From Melastoma dodecandrum (lineage: Eukaryota > Streptophyta > Magnoliopsida > Myrtales > Melastomataceae): 64,000 nucleotides of DNA. Position 1 is the first letter of the stretch, and the number at the start of each line of letters is the position of its first letter. This document shows positions 1 through 7,618 of this stretch, one piece after another. The notes under the pieces are model-generated. The model did not search any database and was not told the origin of the DNA. It saw only the letters and a list, made by a program, of their open reading frames with translations. The stretch covers positions 124,001 to 188,000 of the forward strand of contig JARUPY010000220.1 in assembly GCA_029817715.1 (NCBI GenBank). The letters run 5' to 3'. The position numbers and the translations under genes were made by a program.

Positions 1-173
1 AGAAACGCCGTCGCGATAGCAGATGATCGTCAAGCTCGATCCCCCAATTGAGCCGTAGCGGCGGCGAGGTCGACTCCGTCCCCGCCCGGTGGGGAGCGAC
101 CCGAAGAGGGACGCAACCTCGCCACCGCATGTCGCAATTTACGCAACCCGATTTGCCGAGCGCAACAGGAAAA

Positions 174-187
174 ACGCGAATTCGCGT
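174..187. promoter_or_regulatory. Palindrome S1, ACGCG-AATT-CGCGT
   Basis: A perfect 14-bp palindrome preceded by ACAGGAAAA and followed by AT, in non-coding DNA 53 bp left of the first TGAAAC cluster. It is one of eleven related sites in the prophage. The flank resembles that of S2 at 617. Confidence 0.6.
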
Positions 188-240
188 ATCCAATTGTGGA
201 CACGGGGGAGGCCTAGTCTTGGCCTCTGAAGTGACGTTAA

Positions 241-305
241 ATGAAACGGTGAAACGCCAGTGGAAACGCGTTTCATGCGTTCCATGGGTGTTTCCGAGAT
301 GTTTC
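241..305. repeat. TGAAAC iteron-like cluster A
   Basis: Six copies of TGAAAC, GGAAAC or their reverse complements lie in 65 bp, at 241-248, 249-256, 260-268, 268-275, 288-295 and 300-305. The centre contains the 12-bp palindrome GAAACGCGTTTC. The first copies point forward, mirroring cluster B where most copies point backward. Confidence 0.65.
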
Positions 306-485
306 TTCGGGCGCTGTGGTGCGCAGCGCTCGATCCAGCCCCTCCCGTGTATCGCGCGCGCATGTGCATAGGCGTGCCTGATCGCGCGCGCGTCTCACCC
401 GAACGTAGTGAGGGTGAGAGACTCTAGGGAGGTTCCTTCAGAGCTGATTACAGAGAGTCTCCTCTCTTATCTTCTATTCTTAGCC

Positions 486-561
486 CGTTTCATCCGTTTC
501 GCCCGTTTCGTGAAACGCATGAAACAGGTGAAACGCGTTTCATGCCGTTTCATCGTTTCAT
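486..561. repeat. GTTTCA iteron-like cluster B
   Basis: Nine copies of GTTTCR/YGAAAC are packed into 76 bp, most written as CGTTTCAT. They include the 14-bp palindrome TGAAACGCGTTTCA (529-542) and the 12-bp palindrome GTTTCGTGAAAC. The sequence resembles ParB-type half-sites (GTTTCA..TGAAAC) and plasmid iterons, but no ParB or Rep gene is visible in the window. Confidence 0.65.
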
Positions 562-616
562 TTGGGGCGAGCAAGCAACACTTCGCAAATGGAACAAACA
601 CCCGCTTGACAGGAAA

Positions 617-630
617 ACGCGCAAACGCGT
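617..630. promoter_or_regulatory. Palindrome S2, ACGCG-CAAA-CGCGT, within a putative promoter
   Basis: The palindrome has perfect 5-bp arms. TTGACA lies at 606-611 and TATTTC at 630-635, an 18-bp spacing. The site therefore fills the spacer of a possible promoter for the gene starting at 671, as expected of an operator. It lies 55 bp right of cluster B, mirroring S1 and cluster A. Confidence 0.55.
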
Positions 631-670
631 ATTTCGATCCCCGCGACGGGGAATTTTGGGGGCCAAGACA

Positions 671-1021
671 TTGCGGAACGACACGCCTGAGACGGAGAAG
701 GGTCAAATCCTCCGGGAACTGGCTGCGGCGACGGATATCGCCGAGGCCTTTCGCGCATGCGAGATGCTACCGTTGGCGATCTTGGGTTCGGGAGTGGCGG
801 CTTGCCTGCCGATCGTGGAATTGAAGCTCAGTATGGGGCGGGCTTTCAATCATGCGCAATCCGTCTTGGACGCCAACGTTGAAGAGCTCTACGCGCGCTA
901 TCGCGTCTTGATGGACGGCGATGCGCCCGTCGAGATATCGGCGGTCAACGGCAAGGCCGTCCGCAAGCCGAACCTTCGCGTTGTCGCCGGCAAGGGCGCG
1001 AAGAAGGTGAAGGCGAAGTGA
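671..1021 (+). CDS. Hypothetical phage protein
   Basis: This gives a 116-residue protein from a TTG start that follows a G-rich stretch and lies about 35 bp after the promoter-like S2 site. An upstream ATG at 542 would run through cluster B and S2, so it is less likely. The middle is helical and hydrophobic (around MLPLAILGSGVAACLPI), and the C-terminus is basic and lysine-rich. No family is recognised. Its stop overlaps the next start as TGATG. Confidence 0.5.
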   Translation: MRNDTPETEKGQILRELAAATDIAEAFRACEMLPLAILGSGVAACLPIVELKLSMGRAFNHAQSVLDANVEELYARYRVLMDGDAPVEISAVNGKAVRKPNLRVVAGKGAKKVKAK

Positions 1022-1308
1022 TGCGCGCGCCGATCAGCCCTCTCATGTCGATCGTCATTGGCTCTTTCTCCGGAAGCCTCTGCAACGTCGTATGGAACCC
1101 ATCGTGGGTCAGTCTCGCCGGATGCGTTCTGTGCGCGATCGTCTTTCGGAGCATGTGCGCAACTCGCGCTCGTATCGCCGATGAGCGCGACGATATCCTC
1201 GCCATGGTCCGCGCCCGCGTCATGGCGCGCGCCGCTGAAGACGTAATTTTCCTCAGGCGTCCGCACCCATCGCTGCTGCCCGAAGGCGTCTGGGCTGTCA
1301 TCGATTGA
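1021..1308 (+). CDS. Small membrane protein
   Basis: This is a 95-residue protein with two hydrophobic segments near residues 6-24 and 29-46, followed by a charged helix and a short soluble tail. The ATG overlaps the preceding stop. No family is recognised; the topology fits a small phage inner-membrane protein. Confidence 0.45.
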   Translation: MRAPISPLMSIVIGSFSGSLCNVVWNPSWVSLAGCVLCAIVFRSMCATRARIADERDDILAMVRARVMARAAEDVIFLRRPHPSLLPEGVWAVID

Positions 1309-1397
1309 CGGAGAGCCTCGTCATCGCCGTCCGCCTCACCGGACTGGCCATCATCACGGGCGCATGGATCGCCGCCCTCAACCACAAGGAAACCCAC

Positions 1398-1960
1398 ATG
1401 AGCAAGATACCGCTGTTCGCGTTTATCTCGAAACTGTTCTCTTCGAAAAAGTCCGCGCCAGCCTCGGCCACCGCGCCGGCGACCACCGCGAGCATCGTCG
1501 CCAAGTCCGGCGTCGCTCATGCGTCCGGCCTCAGCTCTATCGTCCCGTCGTCATCCACGATGCCGGCAAGCTCGCCGCCAGTCTCAAGTCCTCGACCACC
1601 GTCGCCGCTCTGACGACCAAGCTCGACTCCCTGATCGCCGATCTCGAGTCTCATGCCAAGGCGAAGCTCGCCGAGGTCGAGACGCACGCCAAGTCCGAAG
1701 CCGCCGCGCTCGAGGCGAAGCTCGCTGCGTCGAAGGAAGTCTCTGACGCCAAGGCCCTGATCGCCCGCATCACGGAGATTCTGGAGGCTCCCGCGCTCGC
1801 CGACGCAAAGGCCAGCAACGCGGCGAGCAGGGTGAGCGCTCTTCTGGCGACTGCGAGCCCCGTTTCCGCGCCGATCGCCGTGCCGGGCGTTCCTGTTCCC
1901 CCCAAGCCGGCGATACCCGTGCCCCCGGCTCCTCCGATCGCCGCCCCGGCGGCTGCGTGA
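1398..1960 (+). CDS. Alanine-rich coiled-coil protein (frame break near 1551)
   Basis: The start MSKIPLFAFISKLFSS follows an AAGGA ribosome site. The frame breaks near 1551 and resumes one frame over with a long alanine/lysine/glutamate coiled coil (LDSLIADLESHAKAKLAEVE...), then a proline/alanine-rich tail. One missing base restores a single protein of about 187 residues. The N-terminus may be a short hydrophobic anchor. Function is unknown. Confidence 0.45.
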
Positions 1961-1977
1961 GGCCCGACAGCCATTTC

Positions 1978-2196
1978 ATGGCGGCGAGGCATCTCATCGT
2001 CCTCGCCGCCCTTGTATCGCCTCTGGCGATCCTCGCCGCATGCACGACGGACAGGACGCCGGAGATCACGGGAATCGCCGTTAAGGTGACGTTCGACAGG
2101 CCGTCCGGGTCGTTCGCCGATCTCGGCACGTCTCGTAGCTGCGCCGCGCAGCATGGATCGGCTTCTTACACGAACGCGGACCCGTGCCGGCAGTGA
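1978..2196 (+). CDS. Small lipoprotein
   Basis: This 72-residue protein begins MAARHLIVLAALVSPLAILAAC, a signal peptide ending in an LAAC lipobox, so Cys22 is a probable lipid attachment site. The rest is short and has two more cysteines. A GTG at 1957, overlapping the previous stop, is an alternative start. It is not near the lysis genes, so an Rz1 role is unlikely. It may act in the envelope during lysogeny, which is inference. Confidence 0.5.
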   Translation: MAARHLIVLAALVSPLAILAACTTDRTPEITGIAVKVTFDRPSGSFADLGTSRSCAAQHGSASYTNADPCRQ

Positions 2197-3395
2197 CGGG
2201 CGTCTACTATAACGAAATCGACAAATTCTCCGCCGCGTGGCTTCGGGAGCTGATCAAGGATGGACTTGTTCCGGCCGGAGACGTGGATGATCGGGATATC
2301 CGCGACGTCCATCCCGACGATCTCAGAGGCTACCACCAAGCGCATTGGTTCGCCGGAATCGGAGGATGGGCCGAAGCAATTCGATACGCAGGGCTGGAGG
2401 GAGTGCCAGGCGTGTGGACGGGCTCTTGCCCGTGTCAGAGTTTCTCCGCGGCTGGCCGCCAAATGGGGTTTGCTGACGAGCGGCACCTATGGCCCGCGTT
2501 CTTCCACCTCATCGAAAGCTGCCGCCCCAGATTGGTCATGGGGGAACAGGTTGCAAGCCTGCTTGCCCTCGAATGGCTCGACCTTGTTCAAGATGACCTG
2601 GAAGGTACGGGCTACGCCGTCCGGGCGGCTGATCTACCAGCTTGCGGCGTCGGCGCGCCGCATATCCGACAGAGGCTCTTCTGGTTGGCCGACTCCGATC
2701 GTGAACGACGCGGACGGATCGACGCATTGCTACGATCGTCCTCGAGCGGACGGCTCGAGACCGATCAACCTCAAATTGCCAGGGGCGGCGAAACTGGCAT
2801 CATGGCCGACGCCGGGCGCGAAGGACGGAGACAAGTCGGTGCGCAGCCCGGAAGGAGCGGCGAAGGAAGCCGAACGGAAAGGTTGGACGAACGACCTCTG
2901 TACGGCGGCGATGGCGGTCTCGGGATGGGCGACGCCAGCCGCCAAGGAAGCGGGCGGGACGCCGGAGCAAATCTTGGCGCGGAAGGAGAAGGCGAGGGCG
3001 AACGCGGAACTCGGGGTCAGCCTGACGAGCTTGTCATTGCAGGCGGCGTGGGCTACGCGCGCTTCGCGGACTGGAAGGGTGCCCCACACGACCGTTGGGG
3101 AACGAACGCGAGACCACTGAACGAGCAAGTCCGCGAAAACCCTTGGTCCGACCTCGAATGGCTCCCCTGCCGAGACGGAAAGCTCCGCCCAACGACCAGG
3201 GCAGCTCAATGCGGATTTCAGTCTATGGCTGATGGGCTATGGCCCAGCATGGTCGGTAGCGGCTCAGCGTATCTCGAGCCGCTTGCCAAGGGGCAAAAGA
3301 ACCGAGTCGGCATGCTCCGAGGCGCCGGCAACGCCATCCTCCCTCAACTCGCCGGCGAGTTCATTAGAGCCGCCGTGGGCGGCGTGATCCCGTGA
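2184..3395 (+). CDS. Phage DNA cytosine-5 methyltransferase
   Basis: A 403-residue C5-methyltransferase that would protect phage DNA or modify host sites. Visible motifs are FAGIGGW (SAM-binding motif I, about residue 58), GSCPCQSFS with the catalytic Cys (motif IV, about 81-89), GEQVAS (motif VI region), APHIRQRLFW (motif VIII) and GMLRGAGNAILPQ near the C-terminus (motifs IX/X). The variable region between VIII and IX is rich in repeated D-R-x-G segments and overlaps a second long open frame. The stop overlaps the next start by 4 nt. The target sequence cannot be inferred. Confidence 0.85.
   Translation: MPAVTGVYYNEIDKFSAAWLRELIKDGLVPAGDVDDRDIRDVHPDDLRGYHQAHWFAGIGGWAEAIRYAGLEGVPGVWTGSCPCQSFSAAGRQMGFADERHLWPAFFHLIESCRPRLVMGEQVASLLALEWLDLVQDDLEGTGYAVRAADLPACGVGAPHIRQRLFWLADSDRERRGRIDALLRSSSSGRLETDQPQIARGGETGIMADAGREGRRQVGAQPGRSGEGSRTERLDERPLYGGDGGLGMGDASRQGSGRDAGANLGAEGEGEGERGTRGQPDELVIAGGVGYARFADWKGAPHDRWGTNARPLNEQVRENPWSDLEWLPCRDGKLRPTTRAAQCGFQSMADGLWPSMVGSGSAYLEPLAKGQKNRVGMLRGAGNAILPQLAGEFIRAAVGGVIP
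2260..3120 (+). other. Long overlapping frame inside the methyltransferase, with WPTP repeats
   Basis: A 286-codon frame, shifted by one base relative to the methyltransferase, reads GLLTSGTYGPRSSTSS, STLFKMTWK, TPSGRLIYQLAASARR and then three spaced repeats, GWPTPIVNDADG, SWPTPGAKDGDK and GWATPAAKEAGG. From memory, this pattern is common among hypothetical proteins of phages. Its persistence could reflect constraint from the methyltransferase frame alone, or a true overlapping gene. I do not claim expression. Confidence 0.35.
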
Positions 3396-4012
3396 CGCAC
3401 TCCATCTGGGACTTAGACGCTTTCCTCGGCGAGGCGATCGGCGACGATGTCAACGCCGCGCCAGTTGAAGAGACGCCCCCAGCGACTTTCGGAAGCCTCA
3501 TATGGCGCCCGACGATCTATTCCCGTCAGGGCGTCTCATGGGTATCGGCGCGGTCATGGTCGGCCGAGGCGAGGGCGGACGATCTCAAGGCCATGAAGGT
3601 CGCCAAAAATGCGTGCGCGCCCGATTTCGTCGCTGGCGCCGCGTCCGACGTTCATCGTGTTCTGCAATCTCTCTTCGGCACGATGGCCTCAATCGTCACA
3701 TGCGTCCCGTGCGGGCATTCGCGACGCGCCGACTGCTTCGGCAAGCAACTTGCCAAGGAGGTCGCATCGAGCCTCGGCGTCCCGTTCGCATGCTGCTTTG
3801 CAGATCGCTTCGTCTCCGGCTCATCTCATCCGAAGGAATTCCGCAAGCTCCCGCCGCTGTCGTGGCGCGAGAGACCGAGTGGTCCTGTTATCGTGGTCGA
3901 TGACATCGCTACGTCGGGATTCCACATGCACGAGTCGCTCTCGGCGTTGCGGATGGCCGGCGTTCAGGCTTTCGGCGCCGTCTGGGTCGCAGGGTCCGTC
4001 AAAGGATCGTGA
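3392..4012 (+). CDS. Phosphoribosyltransferase-like protein
   Basis: A 206-residue protein with a type I phosphoribosyltransferase PRPP loop, VIVVDDIATSG (about residues 167-177), and an upstream CGHSRRADCFGKQLAKEVA segment like that of ComF-type enzymes. It would use PRPP in nucleotide salvage or a related transfer; the acceptor is unknown. The GTG start overlaps the methyltransferase stop. It converges on the SLOG-type gene with a short overlap. A link to nucleotide-signal defence is possible but speculative. Confidence 0.7.
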   Translation: MTHSIWDLDAFLGEAIGDDVNAAPVEETPPATFGSLIWRPTIYSRQGVSWVSARSWSAEARADDLKAMKVAKNACAPDFVAGAASDVHRVLQSLFGTMASIVTCVPCGHSRRADCFGKQLAKEVASSLGVPFACCFADRFVSGSSHPKEFRKLPPLSWRERPSGPVIVVDDIATSGFHMHESLSALRMAGVQAFGAVWVAGSVKGS

Positions 4013-4363
4013 CGGGCTTGCCGGCGCGGATGGCGCGGCGAATTGTGTCCTCGGTCCCACCCTTTCGATCACGCGCGACGAAGGCGATGACCCTGTGGCA
4101 GTCGTCGACCACGATTTGATTTCGCGCATAGTAGCGGCGCGTCGCCTCGGATCGACTTGCTACCCCGTCGAGATCGGGGAAGTGCTCATGGTATCCGAGC
4201 CCGGCCGCGCGCGCGGCCTCGACCGCCCAAGAGTCCACGCCGCGGCATCGCCGGAGACGACGATCGTGCCTCGCGGAAGCGCGCGGACGGCCGCCTCTAC
4301 GGCGTGGCGATCTTTTCTCTCCCGGCTTCCAACGACAGCGACGCGCTCAGGATGAGTGGAAAC
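3999..4363 (-). pseudogene. SLOG/DUF2493-like nucleotide-binding protein, frame broken near 4246
   Basis: The C-terminal part reads RGVDSWAVEAARAAG ... GTEDTIRRAIRAGKPVTI, the usual end of SLOG (DprA/LOG-fold) proteins of the DUF2493 type. In another frame just upstream, VAVVGSR...RGTIVVSGDA supplies the N-terminal Rossmann strand. One missing base near 4246 joins them. No ATG is seen in the open part, so the true start is uncertain and a second error or real decay is possible. Such proteins bind nucleotides or nucleotide-derived ligands. Confidence 0.55.
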
Positions 4364-4477
4364 GGTCTCAAATGTGGAAAACGGGTAACACGCTCATGAA
4401 TACGCTCGTTGAGGCTAGACCGATTGCGCTTCATATGGGCATCGTTACACGCAAAATACAAGGACATACGCTCTCGT

Positions 4478-5020
4478 ATGAAAGAAAAACGCGAATGCGC
4501 GTTGCCGGTCGTCATTCTGCCACCGAACAAGGGCGGCAGGCCGCCGTCCGACATCGATTACGAGCTCCTCGGCATGCTCGCCCGTAAAGGCATGACGCAG
4601 GTCGAGGTGTGCCCGCTCCTGAAGATCAGCCGCTCGACGTTTCAGAAGCATCTCAAGGACGACGAGAGGTTTAGGACGACGTGGGAGGAGGGGCGCGCCG
4701 TCGCCCAACTGTCTTTGCGCCAGCTTCAATGGCGTCACGCGTCTGGCAGCGGCCCGGCGGCGGTGGCTATGGCGGTGCACATGTCGAAGCATCTCCTCGG
4801 CGAGACCGACAAGAGCGTCATCGAGCACGCCAACAAGGACGGGAAGGCCTTCGTCGTCGCGCCCGCGCAGCCGACCGAGGTCATGGGCGTCGATCTCAAG
4901 ACGGCGCCCCCTCACGTCCTAGACGCGCTCGAGATCGTCATGCAGGCAGCGGCGGAGAAGGCTGCGGCCGAGGCCGCCGAGGCCGCTATCGACATCACCG
5001 GTTCCGCGACCGAGGAATAG
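4478..5020 (+). CDS. Terminase small subunit
   Basis: A protein of about 180 residues that would recognise phage DNA and start packaging with the large subunit. After a basic start it has a helix-turn-helix (GMTQVEVCPLLKISRSTFQKHLKDD), then FRTTWEEGRAVAQLSLRQLQWRHA and AVAMAVHMSKHLLGE, typical of phage small terminases. The tail is alanine/glutamate-rich. The open frame extends to a TTG at 4409; the ATG at 4478 and a TTG at 4502 are alternatives. Palindrome S3 (4489-4502) lies across these starts. It sits directly upstream of the large subunit. Confidence 0.75.
   Translation: MKEKRECALPVVILPPNKGGRPPSDIDYELLGMLARKGMTQVEVCPLLKISRSTFQKHLKDDERFRTTWEEGRAVAQLSLRQLQWRHASGSGPAAVAMAVHMSKHLLGETDKSVIEHANKDGKAFVVAPAQPTEVMGVDLKTAPPHVLDALEIVMQAAAEKAAAEAAEAAIDITGSATEE
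4489..4502. promoter_or_regulatory. Palindrome S3, ACGCG-AATG-CGCGT
   Basis: The palindrome has perfect 5-bp arms and sits at the very start of the small terminase gene, preceded by the A-rich flank AGAAAA. If translation begins at the TTG at 4502, it is the last thing before the gene. It is one of the eleven-site family. Confidence 0.55.
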
Positions 5021-7603
5021 GTGAACGCCCACGTCTTCACGCCAGCGCAAAACCTTCTCGCCATTCAGGCGATGAAGTGCGAGCAGTCGCTTGCGCATTT
5101 CACGAGTAAAGCTTGGGTCCAAGTGGAACCAATGGACTTCGTGCAAAATTGGCATATCGATGCTATTTGCGAACACCTTGAGGCGGTCGCGGACAGGCAA
5201 ATAAAAAGACTTCTCATTAACCTTCCCCCTCGCCACATGAAACCAATTTCCGAAGAAGAGATGGTAATGGTTCGCGGACGTGGGCGCGTTGCGCTCAAAA
5301 ACCGTGACGGTCGGCGAGGAAGTTCTTACTCACAAGGGCCGCTACCGGCGTGTTTTGGAGGTTCATCAGCAGGGGCCACTCCCGACATTTGATGTAAGGG
5401 CGTTTAGTGGAAGGAGGACGCGCGCGGCGGCCGACCACCCGTTCTTGACGGCTCGGGGATGGGTGGATGCCGCATCTCTGCGTGCCGGCGATGTGCTAGC
5501 TGCTGTTCCCGCGCGGGCGTGCGGCTCCCGGACCATCGGCCTGACGGAAGCGAGGCTTCTTGGCTATGTCGTCGGGGACGGTTGTTGCAATCAAAACGCC
5601 TTGACGGTCACGACGGCCAACGAGGCGATTTCCCTTGATGTAGAGGCGTGTGCGCAGGAGCTTGGCTTCGTCACGAGGCGTCGCCCGAAGATGGGTTGCC
5701 GCGCATGGTCGGTTTGCATCACAGGCGGTCCGTTTCGCGGCGCGGTGTCGAGGTGGCTGGAGCGGCATCTTCTTCAGGGTAAGTCGAGCTACACGAAACG
5801 CGTGCCAACATCGATCTTGGAGGGTGACGAAGAGGTCGTCGCGGCTTTTTTGACGGCTTACTGGGACTGCGACGGGGAGTGCGCCTTGCCTTCGGGACGC
5901 TCCGATGTTCGGGTCAACGCCACCACCGTTGGGGAGGGATTGGCGTCAGATATTCAGCATTTACTCCTTCGTTTGGGCATCAACTCTCGCGTTCGTCGCA
6001 AAGAGATCAATCTCGTGACGAAGCGCCAGGGGACACGTACGTCTCCTATAATATCATGTTGGCCACGCAACACGACGCGGCTCTCTTCGCGAGGGCCGCG
6101 AAGATGAAAAGCACACACAAGACGGCAAGGATCGAAAATCTGCCGCTCCTTCGTTTCGAAAAAGTGCTTTGGGAAGACGAGCTCGTCAGCGTGACGCCAG
6201 CGGGAGAGGCCCCGTGTCGTTGCTTGACTGTAGAAGAAGACGCCAGCTTCACGGCGGGTGATCTTGCTGTCCACAATAGCCAGGCCGCCAACGTCTTCTT
6301 TCCCGCGTGGGTTTGGGCGCAGGACGCCGGCAAGGACGAGAAGGGCCGCCAACTCGCCATCAAGCCTGGCACATGGCGCGGCCCCGGCGTCAAGTTCATG
6401 CACCTGTCCTACGTCGATGATCTCTCGACGCGCGACTCGGTGCGCTGTCGCCGCGTGATCGATTCGAGTTGGTATCAGGAGCGATGGAAGCATCGCTTCA
6501 GCTTCGCGTCCGATCAAAATCAGAAGACGGCCTTCGAAAATACGCGCGGCGGCTACCGCATCTCACGTGCGGTTGGCGGCAAGGTCACGGGCGACGGCGC
6601 CGACATCATCGTCTTTGACGATCCGCATAACGTGAAGGACGGCGAGAGCGAGGTCCAGCGCGAGAAGGTCTTGCTCTTCTGGGACGAGGCCATGCCGACG
6701 CGCCTCAATGACGCGGAGAACGGGGCCTTCATCGTCATCATGCAGCGCGTCCACCACAAGGACTTGGCGGGCCACATCCTTGCCAAGCAGATGGACTGGA
6801 CGCATCTTTGCCTCCCCGCGCTTCACGAAATCGAGCATCCAACCCCCTTCAAGACGACCGTCCTGAACAAGAAGACGGGACGTGTATGGGAGGATGAGCG
6901 AGCACCGGAAGAGCCGCTGTTTCCGGCCCGTTTCAAGCGCGCGGTTCTCGATAATTGGGCGACGGAGATGGGCTCCTATGCGGCTGCTGGCCAGCTTCAG
7001 CAGCGTCCGGCGCCGCGCGAGGGCGGCATCTTCAAGCGCGAATGGTTCGAAGTCGTCCCCGCCGTTCCCGCGACCGCTTCCATCAAGGTTCGATCATGGG
7101 ACATCGCCGGCACCGAAGAGGCGGTGAAGTCCGATCCCGACTATACTGCCGGTCTCAAGATGAGCCGCGATCCGACGACGGGCCTCATCTACATCGAGGA
7201 TGTGCGCCGCTTCCGGAAGACGCCGGCCGAGGTGAAAGCGAACGTGAAGACGACCGCCACGCAAGACGGGCGCCTCGTTCTCATCCGCATCCCGCTTGAT
7301 CCCGGCGCGGCGGGCAAGTTCACGGCGGCCGACTTTGCCTCGCTTCTGGTCGGATGGAACGTCCGCGCCGAGCGCGAGGACGGGACGAAGGAGATGCGCG
7401 CCGATCCTTTCGCCGCTCAGTGCGAGGTCAAGAACGTCAAACTCGTCGCAGGCCCATGGGTCGAGGCCTTCCTCGAGGAAATCTGTTCCTTCCCCAAGGG
7501 CTCCCACGACGACCAAGTCGATGCCGCCACCGCTGCTTTCCGCTGCATCGCTGATTTCGCAAATCGCCCGGCCGCTGTCGGCCGAACCACCTCCTTCCGA
7601 TAA
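5021..7603 (+). CDS. Terminase large subunit interrupted by an intein
   Basis: This is the packaging motor and nuclease. Extein 1 (residues 1-74) ends LLINLPPRHMK, the Walker A-like loop. The intein follows (5243-6277). Extein 2 resumes SQAANVFFPAWVWAQD, then has Walker B-like DIIVFDDPHN and the RNase H-like nuclease with SWDIAGT and HDDQVDAATAAF acidic residues. The spliced protein would be about 515 residues, normal for the family. Two opposite frame breaks lie inside the intein: an A5 run at about 5298 with one base extra, and a G4 run at about 6027 with one too few. Both exteins are in the same frame. The start is GTG, one codon-width after the small subunit stop. Confidence 0.85.
5243..6277 (+). 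other. Intein with LAGLIDADG-type endonuclease domain, proline at position 1
   Basis: About 345 residues inserted after PPRHMK and before SQAANVF. Visible blocks are KTVTVGEEVLTHKGRYRRV (block A), ADHPFLTARGW (block B), EARLLGYVVGDG and FLTAYWDCDG (the two dodecapeptides of a homing endonuclease), PCRCLTVEEDASF (block F) and GDLAVHN before Ser (block G). The first residue is Pro, where Cys, Ser or Thr is usual, while block F has a Cys at the position usually Asp. This recalls class 3 inteins, which start splicing from a block F cysteine, although the matching Trp and Thr of that class are not seen. Confidence 0.75.
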
Positions 7604-7618
7604 AGGACCGCTCTCCCA

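Larger units (their letters stand above)
1..670. other. Non-coding control region at the left of the window
   Basis: No convincing gene is seen here; the open frames have no recognisable domain and run across repeats. It holds two dense clusters of a TGAAAC/GTTTCA unit (241-305 and 486-561), two ACGCG-N4-CGCGT palindromes outside them (174-187 and 617-630), a hairpin TCTCACCC/GGGTGAGA (393-419) and an inverted repeat GAGACTCT/AGAGTCTC (417-424 and 452-459). The layout suggests a replication, partition or early-control locus of the phage. That role is inference. Confidence 0.6.

Noticed and set aside
174..561. CRISPR array
   Set aside because: The repeats are only 6-8 bp, occur in both directions and have no regular spacers of equal length.
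542..670. Upstream ATG for the first gene
   Set aside because: It would start within the repeat cluster and cross a promoter-like palindrome. The resulting 43 residues are basic and of repeat origin.
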